Part shown: positions 36,901 through 51,900 of the stretch, piece after piece
How positions within the stretch are numbered: position 1 is the first letter of the stretch
Layout of the letters: each line of letters begins with the position of its first letter
NCBI RefSeq assembly: GCF_918797505.1
Contig: NC_092802.1
Location: 11,613,480-11,677,479 of the forward strand
Source of the DNA: Bemisia tabaci
Lineage: Eukaryota > Arthropoda > Insecta > Hemiptera > Aleyrodidae
Length of the DNA stretch: 64,000 nt
Direction of reading: 5' to 3'
Translations under genes and position numbers: made by a program
Notes under the pieces: model-generated
Databases searched by the model: none
The model's input: the letters and a program-made list of their open reading frames with translations, nothing else
What the model was told of the DNA's origin: nothing

Positions 36901-39900
36901 GAAGACCAACAGCCAGAACGAGGCACCCTGATGTTTTCTTTTTCTTTGCAGTTTATTTCGCTTCTATTCCTGTTTATTTAGTAACTAACAAAAAAAAAAG
37001 GAACTTAAATCGGGACAAAGGCCGCAAATAATGAAAAGGACATAAAAATAAAATAAAAATTCCGGGACTTTTTGCGGGGATCACACCCGCATTGTCAACC
37101 GGCAAAACAAAGAAAATTAGAAAGAAAGACATTGTGAGCTTCATCGCTGTTATTGTGAGACTGATAGTGCGACCAAAATAAACTAAGGACGATGGCCAAA
37201 ACGCGAGATCACGTATCTCTGTTTGTGACGTTGCAGACTTCCTGTCATGCTTTATTTTTCATTTAGAAAACTAGTCACGTATTTTCTCAAAAACTTTCTT
37301 GAATTTTCTTCTCTACCAGCAAAAGATTCTTTAGAAAGGCGAGGTAAAATGCTGGCTTGCTTCTCTACGAAAAAATAAAGTAAGAGTGGAAATTTCGAAA
37401 CATCACATAATGGAGATAAGTGGTTTCGCACTTCAGCTATCGGTTTATTAATCTTCAAGCGACGCGGTGTCACTATTTTACTCTGATTACTGTGATCATG
37501 ATATTGCACGGAGGAAACTGTTTACATTCAATGCTCGGTAGAAAAGAATCCTTTTAAATCAAAAGGAATCTCGTATTAAAAGTTCTGTAATCCTGATAAT
37601 TTTGTTTGATTTGACCCCCCTCTCTGATTTCATTGGTCGTTTGAATTTGTTTTTGTTTATCAATCTATTTGGCTTCTACTATCCTCTATTGAAAATCTAT
37701 AAAAATATCAATAATAAAGAAGAAGCTTTCCAGATATGAGGCTGATGAGACGGATTTTTATTCCAGAAAGCGGTATCCAGTTATCCACTAATTAATTTAA
37801 TATGGATGATAATATGTACCAGAATCAGCTTGAAAATTTTGAATGTTGCTTCACAACATTCTGCCTCCGATTCATCGATAACTTTTCGGCAGTGGCGTGG
37901 CGTGACGTGACATGATTTGCGATGTATTGATTAATATGCCATTCAAACGTATAGAAATGGATCAATTATCAGGTCGTTCGCAACGAACGTCATGATATGT
38001 GATCAATTATTTTCCATATCTTCAAATAGGGAATAACAAAAATTGATCATTCACGCCAAGCCATTGCTTTTCGTGGAGAATGAGACGCGTACATGTACAA
38101 TTTCTAAACGTTAAAACTCTTTGGGGGGGAGTTGGTTTGTTGGGTAGTCAGTGCTATGGGTTAAAATAAAATGTTAACTCACATTAACTTGAAATTGAAA
38201 CTGTGATGAGTAATTTTCGGCACGCCTATTTGCAACGAGTGCCCCCTTTTCTATACTGCCGGGCTAAGGAAAAACACAGTATGAACCTCCAAGCGTTGCC
38301 GAATTTCGATTGATGAACCAAAAATTTTCTGGTGAACTTATGAATATTTTTCTTCCAATTTTTCAGATAATATTGTTCGCAATTTCATCTAAAGTTCCTG
38401 AAAATATCAAGGGATTAGAGTCATATTTTGCCGCAAAAAATTAAAATTTCATGGGAGGAAATTTGGCAACTCTCGAATGATCATACGGCGTTCTTCCTTA
38501 GCATGGGATTGGCGGCATTGTTTTTCCTCCATTTAAAACCATTATGTATAATCGATTCTAGGTAAGGTAGCCTCTATTGATGAATATCGATTATTTTACA
38601 TGCTTCTAAATGGAGAGAAAACAAAGTTGCCGATTTTCAAGAATCGCCACTTTGTCCACTCGTGCGACCGCCGCGCCGCCTGGCTGGTCGTGCTGACTGG
38701 TCATTGGCAAGACTGTTTTCCAAAAAAAATGCTCAATTTCTGATGGTCTCAAAATTTCTCAAAGTTTCTGTGACATTTCGTCAGAAGACAGTCGATAAAT
38801 TAGGGCCGGAATTTTATGAGACTCTCGGCAACCGCTTTTACTTGAAACTCCCTCGAGAGTTCATTGTGAGCGTTAAAATCCTTATACTCTCAAGGAGATT
38901 TTAAGTTGAGAAATTTTAAAAAGAGTCTTAAAATTCCAGTTCCAGAGGCCCGCACCCGCTTCAACTTGAAAGTCCCTCGAGAGTTCATTGTGTGCGTTAA
39001 AATCCTTATACTCCCAAGGAAATTTTAAGTTTAGAAATTTTAAAAAGAGTGTTAAAATTCCAGTTTCAGAGGGATATTGAAATGTTCTGCCTTGCTGAGG
39101 AAGTACGCCGTATGCGCCTTCAGGTGCTGCCAAAGTTTATTCTTTAAAAATCATTTTATTTCTTTTTGTCTTCTTTTTTTTACTACGACTTGATCAAAGG
39201 TGCCCCCTGATTCATCTTATTTAAACTGAAGTGATAAAAAGACGCTCTTACTGAGCCGAAAATGTTTATTCCTGGAATCCACGCCTCATTTGACTCAGCG
39301 CTCCTGCAACTCAATTGCCGCACTTTCATATTTTCCCGCGCCAATTTGAAAATAGCGCGTAAAATATGGCATTTTGATTGGCCATTGGTTTGTTCGTCAA
39401 GAGACAGGTGCTACGGAAACATCACGTGCAATTGATGAACCGCACCAAGAACAGCCTATAGGCGTATAGGTCGTTATTACGCCATCTGCTTTTCGGATTC
39501 TACGTAACCTAGACTATGCTGTGGTAGCGATAGAATATAGATAGGTAACGGCTCGAGGTCGAAAAATCTTTTTTTTCCGAGTTAAGTCAGGCCTCTGGAT
39601 CGATGGGTGCAAGAACGACCTATAAACGGGCCTGTAAGGTGCTAGTTACCCCTTCCTTTACTCACTATCGATATTCTTTCATTTTGCGTTAATCATGCGT
39701 GATTAAAATGATTTATACTTCATATTGCCACCAAAATGACTGTTGGACGTAATAATGGCCTTTTAACCGCTTTTTTAAATTAAATATATGAGAGTATAAA
39801 TCTACCCGGCATCCTTCAATAGAAGGGTTAGGTCAACCAAAAACACCAAAACAGGGTACCTGCATAGAAACGTCTGCGCAGTACATCAAAAACAAAACTT

Positions 39901-42900
39901 TAAATGAGTTTTTCTCAAAACGCGCTGTTCTTGGTTCGGTGTCCTCAATTGAAATAGCCTCCATACACGCTGGGGGCTGGGCTTGTCGATATCCTTTGAC
40001 ATTTTTGCAGTGGTGGATGCATAACTGAAGTGTGCTCCAGCTAGAATTGTATTTAGCAAATGGGTGGTTTTTATACGAGGATTAAAAATAAACAAGTGGT
40101 ACGGAACAAAACAAAAGAATATGAACTATTCAAAACGGTAATCCGGGTATCGGAACTTGGCTGTTTTGAAAACGCCTTCAAATGCGGCGTTATACCTCAC
40201 GCATTCCGGAGAGTTCAAACAGTTGTATCCTTGCGCCGTAAGAATTTGACGGAAGATTATTTGTTTCTAGTACATCGACGCGACGCGACGCGACGGCGGA
40301 ACTACCAGACCACGCACCTTGTTTTCGGTGTTTAAAAATCTCCGCTCCTATTTCATTCTTTTAGAGAGAATAAATCAAAATCATTCCTTGAGGTTTTCAC
40401 GGAGTTTTCTTCGCGCAAAGTGGAAAATCAAGGAAGTTATCAAGAATTGACATCGGGTAGTTTTCCATTTAAAAAATCAAGAATGGCAGGAAGTCTGCAA
40501 CGCCGCAAACAAATATGGGTACGTGGCTTGGGATTTTTATTTGGTTAGGGATTTTTACTTACATAAAATTGGGTTTTCCACAAGCATTAATAAAGTATGA
40601 TAGGACATCTGCATCGTCGCTACGTCGCAAACCGAGATACATGGTCTGGTTGATATCTGGTCCGTGGTTTTGCTTCTTAAATCCTGAAACTTACTTGATC
40701 ACTGTTCTCGAAATCAAGATAATCAATAAGGTGTTATCGACAATGATTGAAGATTGACTGATAGCGCTGCGCGCGTACATCCAAGCCCGAGGTGTTCATC
40801 ACTTCTAGCATGTCACATAATGCCTCACCATTTCCATGGGTGAGTTCTCGGTCAGTATTCTCTGGGAGATAAAGTTTTTGCTCGTCCTGAACTAAAGAAT
40901 TTGAGCTAGATTTTGTTGACGCACGAGTCACATCACTGTTTCGTGTTTTCTATTTGCTGTGATCTACTGAAAGTGCATGTAGGTACTTGCATAAGAAAGG
41001 TGTCTATAAAGGAATTAATATTAAAAATGAATGTTCCATCAGTGAAATGTTTTATTAGTTGCATCATAATATGTCTTGCTCATTTATCAAGGGCAGTGAT
41101 TAACAACTTGGAGACCAAGATGAATTCATTTTTTACAGATATAATGACCGGTAAGGGGTGTTTTTCTGTTTAATAATTAGTTATTTCAATTATTGTGACA
41201 TAATCGATTCTGCCTGATTCCCCCCCCCCCCAATATTTTCAACAATGCTTGCGGCAATATTTTTGTAACATCGCCCAAGAATATTTATTTTATGTGAATA
41301 TTTCCTCACGATACTATACAGATTTCCTCTGAACTATCCTTTACTAACTCAAAAGTTCTATTTTAAAAATGTTGTTTGAAGATTGCCAGGCGAACATAAA
41401 AGTGATCGTTCATAATGAACTTCCTTCGATTTCGTGTGTTTATTTATAGTTTTATTTGAATTTCGTTTAAAAAAATCTGACTAGTAGAAACTTGATACAT
41501 CCCTTCAGAAGGTATTATCAAATTCTTAAGACAGAGTATTCGTCAAATTTAAGTGTGAGGGCTAGAAAGCTGAAACAATGACTAAGAGGAAACGTTTCAT
41601 TAATTTTGAAATGGTTTTGAAGTTAAGACGAAAAGATAGGTGCTTCCTTTTGAGATGACTCTCCCATACTCTTTAGATTCATCAGCTTCCTTCAAAAACT
41701 GAAAAGACATGATTAACAGCTTGGCAAGATGATTAGGCCAAGAGAAGAATAAATTGTGATTTTTCACAAATTTCCAGACTTTCAGGTCAAGAATGACTAC
41801 GATGTATAACTAATACAAAATGAATTAGGTGAGACAAATATTTAAATTGCACGCTATTAATGTGCAACATTCCGCCATCTGTGAGGAAGAACAGAGATGC
41901 TTTACAGTGTAACTGAAGTTGCATACAACAGATTTGTAGGCGTTTTGAAAACGTTAACGTTCAAAAGTAAATGTACTTGCCTTCATATTCTCTTGACGAT
42001 TTCAAAAAAAACAATGCATTATAATTAAGCACTTTATCATAAGATGAAATAGGTAGGTAAACTTAAAATGTAAATATCCTGGGGAACAGGATTCATAAAA
42101 AAAAACAAGCAGTGAACTCCAACACAATGTGTTGATAAGGCGCGTCATTAACTCGCACATATCAACCCCTTTAGTTTTCATTTACAGAGATTTCAAAAAA
42201 GGCAAGCAGCACAACAAGAGAATTCACGATCCAACAGTGCAAGGTCAACGACGCACCTTGACGAGACCGTGTATTGTGAATCTAGAAAGCTATTCGAACA
42301 AATTTAAGTTTTTTGATCTGCCTCAAGCAAAATCTTATCAGATTCTTGAAGAAAAGTGCTACGGAAAAATTTAAGCGAAGAAAGGAAAAATTCTGTCGAA
42401 CTCCTAGAAGATAAAGTCGATTTAAAGGTATTTTGGGGCTAAAATACCCAAATCACCGGTATTATAAATCCCGTTATATTATTGAAAAGAGATTTACTCG
42501 ATATAAATGCAATTGTATTAAATATGTCTTGATTTTTTTATTTTAAACGTCTTTTCATGCAAAGAAGCTTAACCATGTCCATGCTTTATTCATTCATGAA
42601 TTGAAAGTAAGCAATCCACATCCCGAAAATCTACCGATTTGCCGTGAAAAATTGCAGAAACTTGATATACCAGGTCGATGTACCCACTCTTTGAATTTAC
42701 CAATCGATTTAGTGAGTGCACGTATGTGAAAGTCAAAATGCTATAGTCATTTTGGGTGCATTCATTTTTCATGAAACAATTGTAAGTAATTTCAATCCCG
42801 AAAAACCATACATTTTCCGTATAAAATCGAAAAAATCAAAATATGTCGACTCCCTGACGTGAAAATTAAATTCTACGTGTGAAAATACTTATGTATCGAT

Positions 42901-45900
42901 ATGCTGAACAGAATGCCCGCCTCTCCTCGTAATTTACAAACCGTTCCTATACTCATCTCAAAATTTTTCTCAGAGCTTTGTGTTATTATCAGCTTCCATT
43001 TAAACCCCGGTTTGATGGCCGAATCGGCTGCCCAAAAAGCAAGCCATTTTTGAAGGGCTCTATGAGAAATTCGTGATATTATCAGCTCTCAGGAAATCAC
43101 CCCATGGGTAAAATTGCTGGTATAAATTTTCGAGAGCTTAAAATAATCGTATTCAAGAAACTAAGGCATTAAACTATGGAGTCAATTTCGTTTTAATAAT
43201 GTAACGGGATTTACTTGTCTTCAGGTCAAAACTCATACAAGGAAGCCCCTTGCAAGAGGCTAATTTTTTGTAATTTCACTCAATTTTTTCTCCTTTTTAT
43301 AATTGAATTGCTTGTCACATTCTGAGGTCAATCATATTAAATTGTAATTTATACATTTCTTTTTTTCCCCCTTCATTTTATTTTTTGTTTGGAGAAGTTT
43401 TGTTGATTTCTTCGGATTTCGAATACTGTAACTTCTCTTCTATTTGGCCGATTTTTATGAATGAGACCTCTTTTAATTCGTGTTTCAACGGAGAGTAAGG
43501 AAAAAATTGCTAAAAACTCGCGAAACAATTTTTTTTGAATATTGGGCGAATCCTAGCGTGACGGTGAAATGGTTAATGAAGCGTAAGTAATTGGGCGAGG
43601 GGCTGAGGATCCCGGCCTAGCTTGGCGACCGTCATTAGCTATTGTTCGTCGAGACGCCGACGCAGTGATCAGGAGCGTGGGGAAGAGAGGGGTAAGTGGA
43701 TTCCTGTATGAGCCACGTTTAGCTAATGGTCTAATGAGTCTCGAGGCTCATCACAGATTGCACTTACACAGATTGCACTGTATTTCTTAGTTTTAATAAG
43801 AAATAAAATATAATTCTGTAAAATTAGTAAATAAATACCAAGACAATTATTCAGGATGTCAAAGACTGACTGAAAACTTTTTATTAACCTCATATGATAA
43901 AAATATTATTATCAGCTGACACTGACATTGTTGTCAGATGAACAGCACTATCAGAGCACGGGTACCAACTTTTGAAAAGTATAACAGAGGTGTGGAGATC
44001 TGTCAAAGCAACGTTTTGAACAAAACGGAGGAGTTAAATTCTCATTCCGAGAGTGCCGACCTGCTCAGCCATCCTCGAATCAGTTCGCTTGATTCTGCTT
44101 ATATATGCATATTTTAAATCAGCGCGTCGTACTCTTAGGCTTTTTTTAAGAAAACCAAGTAACGTAGACTCTTGGTATTCACTGCACATAAACTAGAGAG
44201 CCCCAGAATGAGAAACAACTTTAAATCATAATTATTGACGGATAAATAAACTTTTTACACGCTTTGGAAAATCTCAGAAGTTCGCGGTAGTCACTTTTCG
44301 GTAAGGAACTAAGGGACTCGGTTATTGTATCGAGCAGGGTTCGAAACGATCGCAAAGGCGGTATACTACGTATACGCGCCAAAAGTTTCACATGAATCAT
44401 CATTGTATCTGATGAATTTCCAATTGCAATAACAGATTTACATGTTAATTATTGGAGCGATACACTCGGGATTAATTTTTCAGTATGTTTCAGATTCCAA
44501 ATACAATCTGTCCGGTTTGAAACCTCAGCTGGACAAACTATTCCTTGACTTCCAAGCATATGGGTCTGAAAACTTTGTCAACGATCAGAAGTCTGATTCC
44601 GAAATGGCAGGTAAATGATTTCCCAGTTATATGTCTGCATTCTCTTAGTAATTTTTTTTTTTTCTTGAACGTGAAAAAAATTATGTATCTCCTGATACTG
44701 ATACTAGAATATTCTGATGAGAAGAGTATTATAAATCTAGTTCTTCTACATATAATATTAAATCCTGAAATTAATTCTGACTCCCTTTCTGAAAAATCAA
44801 AGAATTTTCGGTTTGTCCCTGCTAAACCTATAATTATTCAAAGTAGGACAAAGGGAAAAATTATCGAAACGGATATATATATTTTTAGTCTCATTTGTCT
44901 TAGGAAAATTCATCAGTCAGTGGAGACTGACTGATAATTACAACATTTCTTGCTCGTCGAAAAACAAAATAAAAAAACAGAAAAGACCAATAAGTATTCC
45001 TCTAATAGTCATCTTGAGTCCTGAGCTAAATTTAATATTTCCTGCAACGTAGGAAATATTTTCCTGGTGTCTATTTTTTTTTTTTTTTTACTCGAGAAGA
45101 AGTTAATTTTTGATTATACTCTTTTCTTTTATTCATTCAATTTCATTCAAAACCCGAACGATCCCATCCTCGCACAGCGACGACTTAAGAGTGCGATGAG
45201 TGAGACATTTTATTTTTAGGAGCGGAAAAAGTAGAAGGCGTTGTAGCTTTTTTAATGGCTCAGTCTGGATGCAACTATTCGTGTTCTCGGGATGTCCGTG
45301 TTGCATACACAACACATTGCAGGCGCTCTGGCCTCCTCAAGCACAACGTTTAGCTGCAGTTGTTAGCTCTCATTAAGTGGTTGTCTACGTTACATTTACA
45401 ATCATATTTACCATGAAATCCTCAAAATATGGATGAGCCATGTTGCATGTAGCATCACGGCAGTGTTGCAATATGGTGTAAAGTTCAGAAATGTTAACTG
45501 TGGTAATTTTGCAATTGACATCTACGATGGATGCTTTTGTAGAAATATTTTTGGTGGAAAATATTGCAACATTTGGCAATGCTGTCTTGATGCAACATGC
45601 CTCATTCAAACTCCAAGGATTTTATAGTAAACGTGATTGTAAATTTTTGAGAGCTAGCTTACCTCTGTAGAAATGCTACAATTTGATCGAAAGTTCCTAA
45701 AAATTTCAGTAGGCCATATTTAAAACTTTCCATTAAAGTAAAACTTTTATAGAGGGTAAATATGGCAACATGCTATTTATCATGAGACGTTCTTCGTTCT
45801 TTCTTTGCACGGCGATAACAGTCACTGAGTTTCTTTACCGAGCGTTTAAGTCTCCGGGTTATTTCAACACATGTGCGGGATATACACTCAAATTCACTAT

Positions 45901-48900
45901 CTGAGAGACTGGCTACAAAAATACCTACCTACCTTCATTCAAAATTTCCGCTCCTCCTCTATATTTTCAAAAAGTATTTTTGCATTATTTCACGAGGGCA
46001 AAGACTAGGCTCATTTCTTCGATAACCTGTCAGAAGTTTTCAGCCCATTTCAAAAATGTTTTCAAAAACACCCGTCTCATGAATTTTGTTTTAAGGAAAA
46101 ATTACTTCGCGTCAAGAAAACGGACGGGCAAACACGATCAATTGGACGTATTTCTATCAAACAGAACCATGTGCATTACGACGTGAGCCCTGCCAAGGCT
46201 CATACTCGTGGCATACCCTTGTGAATTTCAGGGCTCATGTCTTCATACACATAGTTCCGTTTGGCAGAAATACGTCCAATTAAGGGGTGACAAGTTAGTA
46301 AAAAGTCGTTATGAAACCATTGAAAGTGAAGGAATGCTGCTTGACTTTAAAAGACCAGGAAATTTCGCGGTAGAACCTTGGCATTTCTTCTCAGGCCAAC
46401 ACTTAAATTCCTTCAATGTTACGAAATTTTGCGCTTGAAACTTTACGTCAAAAGAAATGTAATGAGAACTCATGCCAAAACAATAAACAAAATTAAAATT
46501 CAAGAGAACTTATCACCCAGTATAATCGTTCAATTTTTGTCTTCAAACTTTCGGAGCGAATTCTTACCCAGAAACCCTAGATGACTCCTTCAATTGAAGG
46601 GCTCGGAGGGAAAGGCGAATATCCCAAGTAGCAGTGATCGCAATAAACAGCGATTTCATCGGTTGGTTATCGCGATTATATCGGTGGCAATTTATCGAGA
46701 TATTATCGCATTAAAAATTGCGATATATGGCGATTAAAGCGCTACACATCGCAATTTTTGGATCGATAAAATCGTGATCAATTTTTGTCGATTAAATCGA
46801 GATTAAATCGCCATTTATTGCGATTTCGATTTCGAAAATATCGCACTAAATTGTCGGGCGATAAAAGCGCGATTTTTTCGCGATAAGATCGAGGATTATC
46901 GCTCAGATTTTGATGGTCCTGGCGATTTTATCGCCGATAAAATCGCAATAAATAGCGATTTTTCCGTTGAAAAATCCTACTTGGGATGAGTGCAGATCTT
47001 ACTATTTCGAGAAATAAGTGTTTGAAGTTTCAAAATTACATCGATCCTCGTGGCGGAGAGAAAGTTCAAACTGGCTTTTAGATGCTCGAACAGTGGAATT
47101 TGGGAGCGAATTTTTCACAGAATATGCATTAAGACTAGGTTTACTTGAAATTATTAATATCTCATTTTAGTTTTCAAAAACTGCACTTACTCGCCTTGTC
47201 CTCGAAGCCCCTCCATTGTCAATGTCAGCAATCAGAGCAAAAGCTGCACGATCTCAGTCTAGAGGCAAACTTTCACTTCGACAATTTCGTGCGAAGGAGA
47301 GCAACAATTATATAAAAAAAAAGTGAAGATCACAACGAACATCTTCTTCAAGTTTATTTTGAAAAATCGAAGTGGTTATTCGGTTAATAAAACGTTATTC
47401 GGCGGTACAGTACCCTGACTGAAAAATCCTCTAAGTATCGCTAAGGTGCCTTTTTACCGGATAACTTTATGACTGCCAACCGGAAAATTTCGTACCGCTA
47501 GGGTGCCAACAGTAGGTATAAATGGTGCAGGTAACATCATAATGCTAGGTACTTCAGGCCGAATGTAAATGCACTTAGGTAGTTCAGTGCTTCGATGTTC
47601 ACGTAAAATCTAACTTTTCACCGCACGCACTTAAAAATTTCTGCAGATAAATGCATATTAAAAACTTACGAATATCGACGGTGAAACTACCAAACCACGT
47701 ATCTCGGTTTGCGACGTCGCAGACTTCCTGTCATACTTTATTTTTTAAATGAAAAACTACTTAACATCCAGTCTTGAAAATTTCTGTGATTTTTCCTCTT
47801 CGTGCGGAGAAAATTCTGTGAAAATTTCAAGGAATGATATTGATTTGGTCTACTTCAAAAAAATAAAATGCGAACGTAGATTTTTAAACACCGCAAACGA
47901 GATACGTGGTTTGGTAGTTTCACCGTCGATATTTCATTCTCACTGCATGCAGTCAACAACTTAACGAAAACACAACTGATCAGGGAAAAGGTGCGAAATT
48001 TGCACGGTAGCCCGAAACTACGAAGCCGGTTTCTAACGCGAGTACCGGTGGGTCATTGATTTTTGCGCGTCCGAGATTTCTTTGTTTACATAATTTCTCC
48101 AATAATACGAATAGATCACCGTAGATGGCGTTTGCTTGCTCATCCGGTGGAAGCATCTAACCGGAGGAAATTTTCCGGTTAATGGTGAAAAAGCGATCCG
48201 GTAAAGGCACCTTAGCGGTAGGAAATTTTCCGGTTAGCGGTTACAAAGTCATCCGGTAAAGGCACCTTAGCGGTAGGAAATTTTTCGGTTAGCGGTTGAA
48301 AAGTCATCCGGTAAAGGCACCTTGGCGGATGGAAGTTTTCCGGTTAGCGGTTAAGGTGATTCGATGGACGCCATATTTTGTGTCAGAACGGCATGCGATG
48401 TATCGCATCAATTGGTTCCATTTTTTCAGCTACTCGTCATCATTTTTCTCCAATTTTTAGATCGCAATTCTGTTGTCAGGAGACTAAAGCACTCACTTAC
48501 CAATTTTAACAAAGAAATTAAACGTAATAAAGGCGTGGTTTCTTTAGAGAGAAAACATCGCATTCAAGTGCAGTTTCGATACAAGTATCGAATGCGATGT
48601 TTTCTCTCTAAAGAAACCACGCCTTTATTACGTTTAATTTCTTTGTTAAAATTGGTAAGTGAGTGCTTTAGTCTTCTGACAACAGAATTGCGATCTCAAA
48701 ATTGGAGAAAAATGACGAATAGCTGAAAAAATGGAACCAATTGATGCGATATATCGCATGCCGTTCTGACACAAAATATGGCGTCCGTCAAATCACCTTA
48801 AAAAGTTATCCGGCAAAGGAACCTTAGCGATACTTACAAGATTTTCTAGTCAGGGCACCGTGCCGCCGTATAACGTTTTATTCGACGGTACCGTACCGCC

Positions 48901-51900
48901 GAATAACGCCATCCTTAAAAAAGTGTACAAACAGAGAAAATACATAAATAAAAACTTTATTTTTCCAAAGTATTGCTGTACATAAAGACATAAAAAATAT
49001 CAACAGGTTTCACATGGTTTGTTGAATTATTTTCTAGAATTGTACCAGATCACTCAGTAGTATTGCGTACAGTTAAATTGAGGAGTCATGTTTCTCTAAT
49101 AAAGTTAACAATTTTTGGCTGAAATTTACAAATGCATGCATGATATCAGCGGTCTAGAACATAATCGTTTCATTGTAACAAGAGCAACTTAAAGAGTTGT
49201 GAAAGTAAATTGAACTCGTTAAAGGGTTGCCATATCAACATGGTGCATTTTTGAAACTTTTCTACTTAGACAGATCTTGGAGGAATCATGTTTCTCTAAT
49301 AAAGTTAATAATTTTTGGCTGAAATTCACAAATGCATGCATGATATCAGCAGTCTAGAACATAATCGTTTCACAGAAAAAAGAGCAATTTATAGAGTTGT
49401 GAAAGTAAATTGAACTCGTTAAAGGTTAGCCGTATCAATATGGTGCATTTTTTAAACTCTCCTACTTGGACAGATCTTGGGAAGGGAAACTCTACAAACT
49501 TCTGTCTCATCATTTCTAGTTAAAGTAATGTCCCAATTATCCGGCAATTTGTAGCGAGGAATATCGGAAAATTCGGACAAAAAACTCCTTCTTCCGAGGT
49601 ACGACTGCCCCTAAACCCATTTTACCAGAGGCGGCTCCAGCAAATTGGCAACATCCAATTTCCTCCATTTAACCTTTGTTAAATAATCGATTCTTGTCGG
49701 AGCACTTGACCCCTCCAAGAATCGATACATTCCCATAGGATTAAATGAGGAAAAACAATTTTGCCAATTTTCTGGACATCACCTATACGGGACTCCGGAA
49801 TATCTGTCACAGGAGAAGTGCGTTTTAGTGAACCCCTGCAACAGCCCCCTACCAGCCACCCTGTAGAAATAGAAGTGCATCAACCCGAATCTTCAAGCAA
49901 CGCGCCGCCTGCACACTCATTCATCACAATCATTGGGCATTGGCGGTGTATGACTTGAAGGAAGGCTCAATCTATATTGGAATGACAGCATCCCCGATGA
50001 CAAAAGCACCGAACTGGAACTACTCCGGAGCGCTGGAAGCAAACTATTTGGAAATAGAGCGTGGTATCTCGCAGAGGTGGGCGCACCTTCTCAAAACAAC
50101 ACCTGGGCCTGCGGAGAGTTTACGTGTGCATACGCAAAGTCAGTAGCGCGGAGGGCTCCAATTGAGGAGTTAGGTGCAAAAGGGGCGTTAGGTGCAAAAG
50201 GGGGGTTAGGTCCATGACGCCCCTTTTGCAGAGACCGGTTTTTCTGAATCCTCATATCCTAAAATTTAGGTGTACCTATAACGGAATATTGAAGCGTCGC
50301 GTCTTGAAAGCATTGGGCTGGCATCGCTCCCGGAAAATCAGTCGAACCACGAGGTTTTTCATGATGCAGCAGAGAGGTTTCCGGTGGACACTCGCGTGGT
50401 GACATCGCCAGACACGGCCGTTGTCAGATAGCCCGAGGAATCTCTCTATTTCGTACATCTCTACCTCGGGCGTCGGGCTCCGAAACCCACGAAACGGCGA
50501 CAGCCAGTCCTCTTTCCTGGATTTCGGAGCCTACGACGGATGTTACATGCAAAGTCAGGAGGTTTTTGGCGAGCGAACCGTGGGAAATGACGCTAAGTTC
50601 GCAATCCTACGGACCCACGAGGACCCCGCTGAAGCCTCCTGAAGTCAGTCGCGTTTGCCTCCTTGCCCGTGTGTTCCACCCGGAAACCTCGGCCTTGTCG
50701 TATCCTACGCCCTTTCCGTGGTGCCTTCCCTGTTGAGTAGCCCGAATGCGGTACGTCCCCCGGTCCCTACCGGCAGCGAAGTGAAGTAGTTGTTAGAGTT
50801 GTTCTGTGTGAGTTTGTTATCTGTGTGATTACATGTGTGGTTTGTTTTTAGTAGTTGTAGCCTGTGTGGCACTTGTTATTATTAAACCGTTGTATATTAC
50901 ACCCCCAATACACGAGCAGCCACCCTAGATTGTGAGTCATATTCTTTCCCTAGGATACCACTCTCGAGGTAGGTGACCATTTATTTAGAGTGATAGGGCT
51001 CTTACACCCCACCTAGACCATCTCCCCTTTCTCTAGGACTACCCTATCTGGTGGATACTTACGCCCCCATCTGCGATCATCCCCTACGTGTTCAGCTGCT
51101 TGGCTCGAGAGCTGAGCACGTTATAGTACCAATTTTCATATTATTATGTCAAACATTCACTGAGATACAGTAATTTTATTATTGTTAGGTTGGCTAAAAA
51201 TGAACGTACCTAACCTCAAACAACACTGATAACAGTCTTTGTTGACAGCGCGCGTTGTCGAATCGTTTTCAGAGGTTTCAAGTTCAACTTTCAAAAGTTT
51301 ACAGTGGTTTTCAGCGTGAAGTGACAGTTTTTCGCGAACAAAGTACCTGATTGTGTTATTGATAACAAAAGATGAGTGAAAACAACACTCAACCAGGTCC
51401 TTCGAGTCCAACCAAATCAACTCCTCCTAGCCCAGCAAACGGTCGCAAGAAAGCAAGACATGAGGCCGATTGGGTTAGAAATAAAAAGAAGATGAAACGG
51501 AATTCTGGAGAGGAATATGTAACTAAGAAAGGAAAAACCATTGGCAAGGAAACTCACAATACTCTTACTCAGTGTTGCAGCAAGAAATGCTACGAAAAAG
51601 TGACGCATTGTTGACTTTGCAACTTGCGATCTAAGGGACCAACTGAGGCTGCAAATTGCACAACGAAAGGCAAGCCCACTCTCAACCGGACAACCCTACA
51701 GTGGAGTTCTACGCAACCTCTACAGACCTCGGCAACAATATCCGCCATCGGCCTGCAAAGAGCTAGAGGATGTTTGGATAACCAAGCGCAACCTCAGCGA
51801 TATGAGAAAATTCCTCCAAAAAAATACACAAAGAAAATCGAGGTTTCTTCTCAAAACGGGGATAAACAAAGTCCGGTTATGCCAAAAGGACATAATATTG